A DNA stretch of 64,000 nt, taken from NCBI GenBank assembly GCA_013397455.1, contig VYZB01000225.1, positions 582,176-646,175 of the forward strand, given 5' to 3'. Of the stretch, positions 1-13,035 are shown in pieces. The position numbers and the translations under genes were made by a program. Numbering within the stretch: the stretch's first letter is position 1; every line of letters begins with the position of its first letter. This DNA comes from Crotophaga sulcirostris (lineage: Eukaryota; Chordata; Aves; Cuculiformes; Crotophagidae). Below the pieces are notes generated by a model. The model saw only the letters and a list, made by a program, of their open reading frames with translations, searched no databases and was not told where the DNA came from.

Positions 1-3000
1 TTATTCTAGTGACTGACATAAAACCCAGAGACTAAATCTTCTGCTACCATAAAGGCAAACAACCGGTACTTGACTTGTGCTTATAGAACACTTCTAGATC
101 GTACTGAGTGTAATAACTCCTACATTTCAGAAATTACATAGTGGGAATCCTTCCCCTCTCATCAAGGAAAGGCAACTGAGTGGTAAAAAGAAGAATACTG
201 TCTGTATTAAAAAAAAAAGAAGCTGCATCTGACAGTTGGTGTCCTCCTCACTGGTGGAGCTGAAGCAATTTTTTTTGTTGTTTTCCCCATTGCTTAAGTT
301 TGTGGAAGCAGCACCTACTGAACAGCCTTTGTCACAGTGGCCTAAGGAGCTGGTTACTTTTTCATGACACTGGGAGCTTCTGAGGTGCTGTGTGAATTTT
401 TGTGTATCTGAGCAGGAGGAATGGCTGGTTGGTGAGGGCTGAAGTTATATGCACATTTCTTCCTTTGGTACTGTTTCCTGTTGAAGGTTTATGCAGCATA
501 AATGCGAGCTTAAATATAAGTTTTGATATAATTGGAGTCCTGCTGCTTTCAGACCTGTTAGAGGCAAGGTGATATGATTATGTGCTGTGTGGTGAGAAGG
601 CAAATCAGTGTTGTGCCATGGTATAAGAGGCCTCCCAAAGTAATAATCCATATTCTGAAAGCTTCTATTCACAAAAGGACTGAATCAGGTTTTAAAAGTC
701 CTTGTGCTGCATTGTGGTGCTCCTGTCTGCTGTGGAGCTCTGTGCTAAAGCCCAGACTGCAACAACCCTTCCCTCTCAGCTACAGCAGTAACGCAGCAGC
801 TGGAGCCTGATGCACTTTTACAGGGTGCAAAATCGCTCTGGTTGGTTTTTATGTGGTTCTTAAAAGAAAGTCCTTATAAAAGAATTCTTAGATGTAGGGT
901 CCCCACCCCCTGTTCCAGTTGCAATGTCATTGGTTGCTCCTTTGGTTGTTGCTGTTGTGATGGATTACCCTGTGGTCCTTCAAATATCCCAGACTGAGTA
1001 GCACTGATATGAGTATTCAGCAACTGATACTTTCAGAATACGGTATGTGACAACAGCAATAAGTATGCAGTTGCTTCTGAGGCAGCTCATGGAAATGGAA
1101 GTGATTTAACTGACAGTGTTTTCAGTAACAAAGACCCCGGGGAATCTCAGACAAAGGAAATATTCCACAAGACTTTAGAAAACAGAGTACTAGTCAATTA
1201 TTCATATTTTCACTGGATTTCCATTTTTTGAAAATGGCATAAATTGCTTGACAGCGACTTGGTTTAATTTTGAACATTTTTGTATTATTACTTTTGTTTA
1301 AAGAATATTAGAAACACCATTTGAAATGGTAACTGTGTTGCAAATTTCAAAGAGATTAGGGGCTGCCTGGAAGTCAAATGGAGCTGGGAACTCAAACCCT
1401 CCGGCAAAATCTTAGTTCTCATGTCCATCATTAAAATTGCCCTGTAAATAGCTTAAGGGCAAACAGAAGGCAAATAAAGTTTTTCCCTTATGTGCTAGAA
1501 TACATACACAGAATTCAGGAAGGTGATACGTAGGCTGAAAGGGGAAGTCAGATATCACAGGATACTAAGGTTTTGGGGAGAAAGAGAAGTGAGGTGGGGA
1601 CCTTGCTATTATCAAACCACAGTGCTCTGATATAATTGCAGAGAACCCATGGTATTGCATCACCATCTATTTGTCTTGTAGCTTCCTTGACGGTTTTGAT
1701 AAAACCAGCAGCTGCTGCAAAGTTTTATACTGTTAAAATGGCTTACTTTTACAGTGCCTTCCTGTGCTTGATGTCCTTGTTTAAAACAAATAATCTAGAA
1801 CATAGAGCTGTCATGCTTTTCTGTTTTGTAATCTTATTTTTCAAAAGAAGAAAGTCTGGGAAACAATCCTTTTCAGTGTAGGCAGAAAGAGCAGTAACGG
1901 TTCTGGGACAATTGTGGTAGTAGGTAATAAATAGGAAATGCTGCATGTTGGCCCTGGTAATAGGTGTTTACTATATGAAGAGGTGAGTTTACTTGAAGGT
2001 GATTTCTTGAGAGACAGGATGGGAGGAGAAAGGTATGCTTGAGAAGACAAGTTCATATTGTGGAACAAAGTGAGACCTTGAGTTTTTAAAACAACCTATT
2101 GAATTGATCTCAATTCTTTGGTTGAGGAGGAGAAAAACCTGAGCAGTCACAGCTGTGGAAGGAGTCAGTTGCTTTCGAGGGAGGTGGTTAAGAGGACTTT
2201 CTTGCCTAACAAGAAGGAGTCCTAGATGTGCAGACACTTCCTCTGACCTCTTGGAAAACTAAGGCTGCTTTGGTTGTCCCCAGGAGATAGTAATCTCCAA
2301 GTAAGAGAGACATCTGTTAACATTGTCTGTTTTAATATCGTCTTTCTGTAATGTCTTGTTCCTACTGGGAGAATAAACTATTTTGTGTATGAGCAGATTC
2401 TTTGTTTAGGGTGTGCAGCAGGAGGAGCAGCATGTGTCAAACATAGCTGTGGATTATGCAGGGAGCTCGTAGGACAAGGAGCGGGAGAAGGATCAAATGT
2501 TGGCACAATGTAGAGGGAAGGGAGAGACAAGCATGGAAAGCAATGGGTTGCAACCCAAACTTGTTTGCAAATCCCAGTTACTAGGCCTTGCAGAGGACTC
2601 ACCAGCTGAGATATATTTGTTATCCATGGAAGCAGGATGGAAATAACAGGTCCCCTCTGCTCTCAACAATTAAGCCACTTTTTTACTTGTTGGTTTTAAA
2701 ACTGGGTTTCTCTATTTTATAAGGAGTAACTCAAACATAGGAAGAAATAAGAATATGTCAGGAAATGCATGCTTGTGTTCAAATAACATTTGACTGTTGT
2801 GGAAATAAAGGTTATAGGGTATATGATTACTCCCATGTTATGACACTTTAAACTGTGCTTTTTTGTGACCTGAGAGAAATTAGCAAATACAAATGGGAAA
2901 GACACTGTCCCAAGAAAAATATAGATTTATTTTATTTCCTATTTGGGTGACCTATGGATGTACAAGGTGTGAGAAGTTGTCTTACAGCTTTGCAGTGTAT

Positions 3001-3060
3001 ACTGAAGAATGAAATTGCAAGAGTCTACTTCAACACACCTGTTTCTAATGTCTGAAGTGT
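1..3060. other. Non-coding stretch, nothing recognised
   Basis: No exon with paired splice signals, no recognisable transposon and no RNA gene was seen on either strand. Open frames are at most about 82 codons and sit in several overlapping frames with no protein-like character. There are short homopolymer runs (A near 209-218, T near 267-274). A good splice-donor-like GTGAGT follows GAAGAG near 1983, but every frame back to the nearest acceptor-like sites is stopped. This is most likely intron or intergenic DNA. Confidence 0.55.
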
Positions 3061-3073
3061 TGTCGAAAGATTA

Positions 3074-3164
3074 GAACAGGGAAAAAGGAGGGGAAGAAAA
3101 GGAGAGATGCAAAGATGGAAGAGAATGAGGAAAAAAAAGAGAGAAGGATGGGGCAAAGGAGAAG
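3074..3164. repeat. Purine-rich (polypurine/polypyrimidine) tract
   Basis: About 90 bases are almost entirely A and G on the plus strand, with only a few isolated pyrimidines and an internal A8 run. The minus strand is therefore a long C/T tract. Such tracts are common low-complexity sequence in vertebrate genomes. They can adopt triplex (H-DNA) structure if mirror symmetry is good, but here the symmetry looks poor. No function is implied. Confidence 0.6.
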
Positions 3165-3189
3165 CAGTGCTGAAAATTTTCTAGGTGAA

Positions 3190-4080
3190 CATCATAAGAT
3201 GTTGCTGACAAATAATTAATCTTTTATTGTGAAGGCTGTAGTCCCTTCTTGAGGAGAATGGGAGCTGAAGTCTGGTGTCCTGAATTAATGTTCAGGCCCA
3301 CAGGCCATAATTAAGTATGGAATCTGGCCCTCACCCAGATGAGCTTGATACCTGTGCCCTGAGCACCAACATCTATGAAGTCAATCAAATGCGATGTCAT
3401 TGTCATGCTTCTCATGCCAAACAGTGATGAGAAATTATGCATTGTTTTTGCTTGAGGTATCCATTACTTGTGTGACTGGTACTTACATTTTACATACAGA
3501 CAGCATCATAATCAACTTTCATTAGGACTAATGCTGAGTGTTGATTTCCAACAATGAGTATTTCGATTAAATTTAGCATTTTGGGTAGGACACGATAATT
3601 ATCTGGTGTTGACATTCAATTTCGTAGGCCTGAAGTTTACAAACAAATCCCACGTCTTTGTTAGGTGCATTAGCAATTGAAATACCCTCCTAAATCACTG
3701 TCTGTGTAAATGGTGAATCTCTGCAATCAATCTTCCTTTTCTTTAAAAATAAATTTAGGAGGAATTTGCATAATTGGCCATGCTTGATAAAAGTCTGATG
3801 TATAATGTTGTCTTTTAAATGCACTGCTACCTGGAATCATGATGAAGTGTCAACATGCAGGAGGTAAATATAAAACAAGCATTTAGTAAACGATGCAGCC
3901 GGTCTCATGAGGTGAGAAATAACATCTAGTGGTGTTATAGTCTGAAGAGGCTTTGTAATTTGATGTAGGGCTTTCACTAGGAAGGATGCGAGAGAAAAGG
4001 ACAGAGCTAAATTGCATCAAAAACCTTTAATTTGCACCGAACTTTGAAGTGAAATTTACACCGAAAAGTTCTTTTAAAAC
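3190..4080. promoter_or_regulatory. Candidate conserved non-coding element (enhancer-like)
   Basis: AT-rich sequence without open frames, dense in motifs bound by developmental transcription factors. Seen directly: AATAATTAAT near 3211, CATAATTAAG near 3305, a perfect 10-base palindrome GATAATTATC at 3594-3603 (two overlapping GATA cores around a TAATTA), a forkhead-like ACAAACA near 3640, and a perfect POU octamer ATTTGCAT at 3764-3771 followed at once by TAATTGG. The text is complex and not repeat-like. Motif density alone is weak evidence in AT-rich DNA, so this is inference from composition and texture. Cross-species conservation was not tested. Confidence 0.25.
3764..3771 (+). promoter_or_regulatory. 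POU octamer motif ATTTGCAT
   Basis: A perfect match to the octamer bound by Oct/POU-domain factors, overlapping a homeodomain-type TAATTG on its 3' side. A single 8-mer is expected about once or twice per window this size by chance. Its only support is its place inside the motif-dense stretch 3190-4080. Confidence 0.2.
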
Positions 4081-5804
4081 ACACTGAGGGTGAAGCAAAT
4101 GAATGTTTGCACTTCTGTTTGAAAATATCTAAAGCTGCATGTATGGGATTGGTATGGCCTAATGCCTGTGTAAAGATATGGGTTTCTCAGTAGCTTGACA
4201 GTGTTCCCGCTGCTGCCCTGCAAGTTGCTGCAATTGGATTAGGCAGCAGGAGTTTACTTGCATGTCCTCTAATAGGTGGTGTTGGAGTCAAGTCATCTTG
4301 CTATCTAAATTCTGAGTGGCATGGCCAGCATTGTCTCACTCTTCAACGTGTGCTCCTAAAGCTGTTGCTGTCGGCAGGATGCACTCACCAATGCCACCAT
4401 GGTCAGTCCCGCTGTCCTCTGTCCTACTTGAGACTATAGGTATTGTAACACACAAAATTCTCTGTATCGTACCCTTATTGTCCAACGTAGGTTTCGTATG
4501 AGATGCACATCCACTATGACTCAAGCCCCATTAATGGGGCAGAGTGTCCTGGGATGCCGAAAGGCTGAGCACTTAATATTGACACGGTCGCTCCGTGCCA
4601 AGGAAATGGTCCAGAACTACAGCAGGAGATGTGGATGTGCTTGTTGCTGGTTATCCAGCATGTGATGTGGCCCAGTCCAGGTTGAAGTGAACCCCTTGTG
4701 TAGGGAAACCTGAGGTCTTGTAATGTCTCTTCTGTTCTCTGTGGCTGACCTTTGAGATGATGGACTGAAATACACTCATTATAGTAACAGATGTTTGATC
4801 ATCAGTCCAGAGTAGGCAGAGCCTTCTGAAGATGAGTCTCTTTGTCTTGTTTTTTTATTGTTTCCTTGCCCAAGATTTTGACAACTTAAGTTGGAGAGAG
4901 CCTGATTTTCCAGAGAGGTCAAATGCTCCTTTTATTCCAACAGTTCCTTTTGAGAAGATAACAGGAGTATAATCCATAACCCTGACCGTTGCATAAGTCA
5001 TGACTCATGGGCCAGAACTGACTAATGTAATCTGAGCAATGATATGCAATATCCTCAGCTGTCAATTGTTAAGGAAAGAAGTTCAAATAAGGCTGCTAGT
5101 GCGATGAGAGAGTTGATAATGTTAACAGTGAACTGTGTGCTGCCTGTGGTATCAGTGTGAGGATCTTAAATTGCAGGAGAAGCATTAAGTACCTAATTTC
5201 CATTCTTCTGTATGTACGTTCGGGAATGTCTGAATTCTTGTGCATGGTGTTCACACTGTGGTAAGGAAGTTCACTACTACTTAAAAAAAAAATAGCCTAG
5301 TGGAACCAAAGAATTATCATGCAGCTTTATACACAGGCAGAGTTGGGATTTCTTTTGTTTTATGTTTGAACCATGACTGTACCATTAAAGACAAACTTAA
5401 TTCATCATCTTTTTCTAGTTGAAAGAATTAACCGTGCCTGTTTTGTATTCTAATTCCAGTTCATTCTTTATTTTCAATCTACTGGGGTTTTGATGTGCAC
5501 AACACATCAAAGAATCAAGTTGATGGGATTTTTGTCACTTTTCTAACATAATACATTGTAAGAAATAATCTGCTTCTGCTTTGTATGTAATATGTTGTAA
5601 ACCACCACTGTCGTCCTGCCATAGTAAATGCTGACACTTATTTTTGTTACAGCCTTGCATATTAGTATATGAACTCGAGAGTATGAATTGGGGCAGTGGG
5701 AAGGAAGGCAGGTAAGACAGAAAAGGTCATGTTTAGTCACATGGTGGACAAAGCCCACTAGAATGAGAGCTGCTGGTTTTGGTGTATGCTCTATTTTTCT
5801 GCAG

Positions 5805-5842
5805 CCCACTTGTAGGCATGTGCTGGTGAACCAGCAAGGCCT
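5805..5842 (+). other. Exon-like segment, 38 bases, very weak
   Basis: A good acceptor (pyrimidine-rich CTATTTTTCTGCAG ending at 5804) is followed after 38 bases by a good donor (CCT|GTGAGT). One frame is open through the segment (PTCRHVLVNQQG). Microexon-sized segments with matched sites occur often by chance in vertebrate introns, and no flanking partner exon was found. Confidence 0.08.
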
Positions 5843-8800
5843 GTGAGTCTTTGGGGTTTTTTCCGTAGAGCCTTTGCTAAGGATTTTTTCAAACCCTTTC
5901 TTTCTTCTCCAATGAGAATGAGATGATCCACAAGTAGTATATTGGTCTTTAAAGCTTAATAGGTGAATTTTTGTTTCTACTGGAACCACAGGCAAAACCT
6001 TCTTGACTTGGATGAAGGTAAACTTACTTTTATTTTTCTGTTAAAAGCAGCAGCTGAGTAGACTGATGATGTCAACAGACTAGATATGAGAGCAACGGTG
6101 TTCAGCGACAATGCTCAGCATAGGCAGGTGTGCTCAGGTTCATTTTGCAACTCTGTGCCTTTGCCCTCTGGGTGAATAGGACCAGAGTATATAGAAGGGA
6201 CGGGGGTTGGTTGGGCAGAAGTTGTGCAGTGTTATTGATCAGTCATTTCATTAGTTCTGGAGATAGAAATACTGATGGCTTCACTGAGAATCCATTTCAC
6301 TTTATGTGGCTGATAGTGTAATGGATTTGGGGGAGAGACTTATGGAAATTAGAAGTAATTAGAAGTATTGACAGAGATGCCAACTTTCACTGTTTCTGTT
6401 TTTTTAAAATTCTCCTATTCACTCTGACGTGCTGTCCAGGGCAACCTCCTGGATGGTATTCTGCTTTTTCTGATCATCTTAGTAATTCTGTAGGCAGGCT
6501 GCAGGAATCTGCCTTGTCCCCTGCTGAAGGCAGGGTATATTGAGGAAGCCACGTCAATATCTTTGAAGCACTAACTGTGTTCTCCATATTTAAAATGGGT
6601 GCATTAGGTTATGTGATTTCATCCCAGAAATATATTTTCTGTCATCCTATGTGCAGTCGAAGCTGCAGAGGGAATCCATATCTCTTCATAAGAAAGCGAT
6701 GTGGAAAGTCCTGTGAGCTCTTATTTGTCTACTCTAGTCATTGTTTACTGGGAAACTTGAAATGTTCACAAGCACAGACACAGCTGTTGCAAATATGGAA
6801 GTGATCTTTCCTTTTTTATTTATTTATTTTGATAACGCAGCTGTTTAACTATAGGAGATCTGAGTTGGTGGTGAACTGGACCAATAAGTCCGAATATCTC
6901 CCTGGGATAAACTCGTATTACTTTGATTGTGCTGGAATTGCTCTGATTTAAATCTTCTGAGAATCTGGTCTTTTTTTTTTCTCTCTGCCATCCCTCTTGT
7001 GTACTTTAGGAAACCAGCAGTAATAACAGTTGTGTTGGTACAAGCAAGTAGTTACAAGAAATATTTTATTCTCAACTCAAATCTTAAAAGGTGATTTCCT
7101 GAACTAAAGTTGAAGGCCTTTACCTCAGGGCCAGCTTAAAGATTATTGAATGATACTTCTCAAAGCTTGTTTAGACAACTCCAAAGGCTTTGTTCTATTT
7201 GTGCTTTTTCCTGATTTAAGTCACAGATTATTCTGCTTCTCATGATATATTGGCATATTAAAAATGAAGGGCTTCTGCCTCCAGCGTTTCTCATCATGGA
7301 GGTCGTTTCCCACTTGAATATTTTCATTGAGTCTCACAGGATAATGAATTGAACTGCCAGGTCTTTCACAATCCGTCTTGGGAGGAGCGAAGGGGAATTT
7401 CTTAGGCATGTGGTTGAATGAATCAGTTCCTTGTTAATTTTTATGAAACTTGCAACTAAGCTGAACGCTGATCTAATCCTGCAGTCATGTCAATATGGAC
7501 GCTGAATCTTTGAAAGCAGTTGATGTTTTTACCTTGATTCTTTTTTCTTTTAAACTGGAAGGTTATGAAAGAAATTACTCATTTACATGGGGCTCTAGCA
7601 TATGTCTGTAGCCTAAGACCCATCTGTAGGTGCCCATGGTTTTACACAGAGTTGTTACAACCTTCCTTGAATCATTTAGGTGAGCTCTACAGCAGGCAGT
7701 GATGCTTGGTGTCATGGTTAGGGTGGCCACGTAAATTGGGAAAGTTCAGGTAGCTTCAGGTAGCCACATCACATGTGTGCCAGAGTGCTCATGCATAAGA
7801 AGTTGGCAAGTTGAAACCTTCAGATGCTGGAAGCGTTAGAAAAGTTCCTTGCATTTTACTTGGGAACACATGAGCATCCAGAAATTTCTTAAGTAACTTT
7901 GTGGAGTTTGCTCTTCATTTCTTCCCCCTATAAAATGCATTGTTTCCCTGCTGTAAAAGGGGCTTGGAAAACATTGTAACCTATGCGAGCTTAGCCTCCT
8001 TATCTAATGAGATACTGAGAATGGGAATTACTGGCTGTAAAATATGAAGGATATAAAAACTATGTTGCAACATGTTTATTCTGAAAACATGTCTAATCCC
8101 TCTATACTGCCAAGGAAAAAGACTTTTATGTAAAGGGACTGTGTCTGTTCTTTTGCTCCTCTGAGACACGCTCTTCAGGAAATTGTATTTTTGGAAGACT
8201 AGAATTTTATTTCTTACTTTTATTAAGATGATGAATAAAACAAGGAAATATTGTCTGCGGTGACCTGTGTTCCCAAGCCAGAGCTAAAACAGTTGAGGCT
8301 CATAGAGTCGGGACACAATACTTTTTGAAAAGAAGAAGGAAAATTGCATGCAGAAGACCTGTATACTGCTTAAGCAGCTGAAGCTGAGAATGCAACCAAC
8401 ACTGTACCTCTGCTATGACATGGAAGAGCCAAGAAATCAAAAGAGATCTTTAGCTATGGTGTTGTTGAGCCTCTTCTGGAAATATGTCATCTACAGGTGT
8501 TAGGAGCATATTGATGTTACAACACAAATTAATGCTTCAACTTTAGAAAAATGTGGGTTTTTTTATTATTGGTGTTAAAGCCAACTGCCTCTAAATTTGT
8601 GTGTCTGCTGTGAGAGATCACCATTGCAAAAATTCTTCCAGCTTATATTCCATAAGGTAATGTCCTGAACAAGTAGCTTACTAGCCAGGGTACAAAGCCA
8701 CCAGGATCTTTCCAAGTTTTCTTGGCTTTAGAGGACGTAAGAAAGGGACATGTTCTCTATTGCTGTGCTTTGCTTGATGAACTCAAATAGATAGTGTATA

Positions 8801-10218
8801 ATACACTTGCTTTACTAATTATAGTCAAACTGAAATCCTTCAACAGGCCTGTAAATAAGAAACAGATAAGAGGCAAACCACCTTCTTAATGACCTCTATT
8901 CAGTGGTGAATAGAATAAGATCAATGTACATCTAAGCTTAGTGTAAGAATGCGGCTGCATTGATTCTGGATTACAGCTGAACTGTAAACAGTCTAATTTG
9001 GTTCCATACTGTTCTTTGGTATTGTGAGTAAACAGCTTTTTAAGGAGATGTTTTCTGAACCTTTGCACCTTCAAAGCAACACTTTTTTTTTCTTTGCTTA
9101 TCCATTTGTATGCAGGGGTTTATATAACCGGAAGCAGTCTGATGGGGTTGTGTAGCTACCTGCTTTGGCATCTGGAGGAACCCTCCCTGCTCCTCCTATT
9201 TACTGTAGTGGGAACCAGGGGAAATTAGAGCTGTGGCTCGATCGTGTGATGACTCCCCGAAAGTATCCATGAAAATCATGAGTTACAGGTGATGGTTCAT
9301 CGTAATGAACGTTGTTACTGAAGTTGAACAGATGTCATGATGGTCAGTTTCAGCCTGTTGTAGGGTAGCTCCAGGCAGAAGGAGCAACTTGGTTTTGTTA
9401 CTCACTTATGGTTTAATAACCTGTGATCTGGTTTCTTTGAGTCGAGAGGGTGCTGCTGCCAGGCTTGTCTAGATTCTCTACTGAAGTCACTGAAGTGCTG
9501 TGCTAGTGCTGGAGCTGGTGTAAAACAGCATTAGACGGTGAGCTCTAGATGGCTTCTGGAAGTGATGGCTTGAAGGCTTCATGATCCCATATGACACTCA
9601 GCAGTGCTGTCAAGCTTTACCAGTAGCATACTGTTCATTAAACTGGTACTAGCAATTATCTGACAGAGCTGTAAAAGCATAATAATTAATGTGTTAAGTT
9701 TTGGTTAAGTAAGAGGGCATCCCAAGATTGTGACATTGCCTCAAATGGAGTAATGAAATCCGTTGTAGTTAAAATGATCTTAATTGCAAGCAGTGACATT
9801 TAATGCCAACCAGCCGATCCTTCTTCAAGGGGATTCAGAAGCAGGGAAGAAAAGTTCTCTAAGTCTTTTTCTAGGATCGAAGGACACACTTTCAGTTCTG
9901 CTCTCAGTGGACGCACCTAATGATTACCCTGAGGAACCCTGGCTGTCAAAAACATGCCACTCATCGGTGATCTCATTTAGGCTTTAATAAAGCATATGAC
10001 CCAAAGTCTTTCAATTCAGTTATGCAGATGCAGTACCCTATGCATTTAATTAGGGAGCTTAAAAGCCACGAGTGTTTAATTCTCTAACCTACCTCATCCC
10101 CTTTCCCATCTTCCAGCCTTGCTTTTGATGCTGAAACTGTAGTTGCATTGTGGGGAAAGAAGCCAGCTGAGATAATTGAAGGGCTGAGTTGGGTGGTCCA
10201 GTGTATGTGTAAATGCAC

Positions 10219-10240
10219 ATGTGTGTGTATATATATATGT
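10219..10240. repeat. Short compound GT/AT microsatellite
   Basis: About four GT units run directly into about five AT units. This is a simple dinucleotide repeat short enough to be stable, with no associated element. Confidence 0.7.
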
Positions 10241-10885
10241 AAAACTCACCAGAAGAGGCTTAGCTAGTAAAATTCAGCCTGCTCTGTGTGGGTGAGACAT
10301 GGTAGGTATTTGACAACAGCACAGGAGAGTTGTGGAGTACTTGAAAAGCAAAATCGTGGAGGAGGATTTTAGTGAAGGATTCTGTGTTGATTTCTTCCCA
10401 GGTCCAGGATCCCAACTTTTTCATCATCTATGAAAAGGTTATTTTAAAATTAAAGCACAATTTGTTTAAACTTGAATGTGTCAAATTCTTGGAGAAAGTC
10501 AGTACCCAGCATGGTGGTCAAAGTGATTGATAATAGAAACACTGTTGTGTCATCAGAAATGGAAAATACGGAATTCGTTTTCAAAAGATTATCAGTAGTA
10601 AAAAGGTCAGGAGCCACTGCCTTGGGATTCCTAGTCAGGTAGATGTTTGAACAGTATTTTCTTCCATATCTCTTTTTTTGACCATTTGAGAACTGTTCTT
10701 AGCGGTTTTTCTCTAATGCTTCTTTGCAGTCCAGTTTCAAATGACCCAATTGATAGGTTTCCAAGACTGATTTAATGCCTAAACTTTGGTATTAAATCTT
10801 TCCTTGAACTTCTGTCTCAGCAGCAGAATTGAGTCATGATTCCTATATATTAAAAATTAAAGACCAGATTTCCTTTACAATTTGA

Positions 10886-10961
10886 NNNNNNNNNNNNNNN
10901 NNNNNNNNNNNNNNNNNNNNNNNNNNNNNNNNNNNNNNNNNNNNNNNNNNNNNNNNNNNNN
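10886..10961. other. Assembly gap (76 Ns)
   Basis: A run of 76 undetermined bases. The flanks are AT-rich unique sequence. Any open frame drawn through it is meaningless. The size may be an estimate made by the assembler. Confidence 0.98.
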
Positions 10962-13035
10962 CTGGGATTATTAATGGGTTTTTCTATAAAGTTAATTTTC
11001 TTTTCCTCAAAAAACCTTGCCCAAAACTTAAAGCCCAATGTCCTTACTCTGATGGAATTGGTGGTTTCAGATTAGGAGGAGAGGTAGGGAATAGCAGCAA
11101 CAAGCTGGCAAACTTGAAGCAACACAGTTATCACTTGTCAGACCTCAGATCTGATGAACAGCTCACATGTTTTTTGTCTTGAACAACAATGCTGCTGAAA
11201 CGTTTTTGTTCTTTTTCTTTTTTGTTATGTTTTTTTTTTCCCTACCAAACTTCTCCTTTTAGTGGAGTTAACAGATTTCTGAGCAGAGGTGCATGAAAGT
11301 GCAATGGACAGCTTCAGCATCGATCCTTGAGCGATGGCCGAGATGCTGGAAAGAACATTTTTCTTTAACCCTGTTTGGTTCTTCCTATAAAGCAGACTGT
11401 GAAGCTGTGCTACATGGGGAGGAAAAAAGTCTGTATGATGCAAGGAATGTTGAAAAGGGCAAACACTCACACATAAGCGAGTAAGTAAACTCCAGCCATG
11501 CCAAATCTAAAATCTCCTCTGTTTTCAAACAATAGAGGCCATATTCAGCAGAAAAATAATAGTACTGTGTCCCAGGAGACACAGAATTGTGACAGCTAAA
11601 ATGAGCACAATTTCATTCCCGTGATGTGACTGGCACTTCTGAGGTACAGTTCCTCTCTGCCGTAGGTTGATCAAAATATGATAAAGGATATGGTCAAAGC
11701 CAGTAAATCTTGCTGCCTTTCATCCATAGGATGATCCTTGCTAGTAGAAGTGAAAAAGAGAAAAGGCAGGAGATGTTCCACACTATACCTGAAAGTGCAC
11801 AAAGACTTGTTGGCTCCTGAGAGAGTCTCATCTCCTGCAGCTGCTGTGTTATTGTGCTGACTTTCAGAGTGGGGCTTGGAACCGATTCAAATTTTATTCC
11901 CCGTTATGGGAGGCTTTCTGTCAACTCAGGATCACTGCTGCCAGCCAGTACACTAAAATGAATGATAATCCATAGGTGTGGAAAACCCACTGCATTCTTG
12001 GATTTTTATTTCAGTTATTTAATTGCATGGTTTTAATGATTTCACACACAAGAACTTCTGACACTTGCAGCATTAGATTTTAGAAAATCACATAGGAGCT
12101 GAACATCAGAAGCTTTGATATTTTATATTTTTTACGATGGGTTCTTTCTCCTGCAGTTGAAGTGTATTTTTGATTCTGTATCATATGCATATGTAATGTA
12201 GGAATTACTACTTCCACAAGTGTTCTTCAAAGTGGGCCCATTTTAATACAAAATGCAAAGTCCAAAGTGATGAAATTTTTATTTTAAAATTTGGTGTTAC
12301 TTGTTTGAAAGAACATAATTATCATAGATGATATTTTCACTTTCAGTAATAAGATCATGTCATTTTGGACCATAAAGATACGGTAACTCAGTTGCTTGTG
12401 TTTGAGACAGACAGCTACAAAGCCCAGCGTGGTCATGAAACACAATAGTGTAAGCACAAAATTATCTCCACAACAACTCCCAGCATTGAAAGGATAGAAA
12501 ACTGGCATAAATCCTCCTCTTTTGAAGAGTGAAGCACCTTGAGAGTTGGTTGTTTGGAAATTCCTTTGAGATTCTCTGTTCACAAAGCGAAAACTGTATT
12601 AGTCTCAGCTTATGAGAGAGCTAGAGAAGCTTCTCTGTGATTAAAAAGACTGTAATTCCGGGGAACTGCAACATTAGCCAGGCTGGAGGGAGGGAAGGCA
12701 GCATCAATGTTTTAATCAAGTAAATGCTCTTCATCCAAGGGGGTCAGAGGGACTTGTAAAACACAGGGCATGTGGAAGACAAGAACTCTATCCTGAAGGT
12801 TATGGTGTGTACCAGGAGAAAGCATGAGGAGGGACAGAGGACACAGGCATACGGGCATACTTAGACTGAAGAGGTCAAAAACTATGCAGAAAAGACAAAG
12901 GAAAACCAAAGTCAAAATCACGACTTTCCAGATAGTATTAGAAGCTTAGTCAGGAGACAGATATCAGGATGGGAAATCACCCAAGGTATCAGTGTCAAGT
13001 TTTAAGCTTGCTCAATTTGTGGGCCTCCCTGCATT
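10962..13035. other. Non-coding stretch, nothing recognised
   Basis: Open frames reach 99 codons on the minus strand (12284-12583) and 69 codons (12712-12921), the latter leucine-rich. Neither has splice support or a familiar domain. A 12-base perfect palindrome CATATGCATATG lies at 12182-12193. No transposon or RNA gene was seen. Confidence 0.5.

Larger units (their letters stand above)
4081..10885. other. Long non-coding stretch, mostly featureless
   Basis: No transposon, tRNA or gene was recognised. The minus strand holds a 150-codon open frame (5543-5995). Its translation has no hydrophobic segment, no repeated motif and no familiar domain, and its length is within chance expectation. 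A short exon-like segment (5805-5842) and a miR-7-like hairpin remnant (8192-8260) are listed separately. A small GT/AT microsatellite lies at 10219-10240. TGACCTTTGA at 4746-4755 is half of a nuclear-receptor DR1 site. Confidence 0.5.

Noticed and set aside
5543..5995. 150-codon minus-strand open frame, joint longest in the window
   Set aside because: One or two frames of this length are expected by chance in 64 kb on six frames. The translation has no domain, no hydrophobic segment and no splice context.
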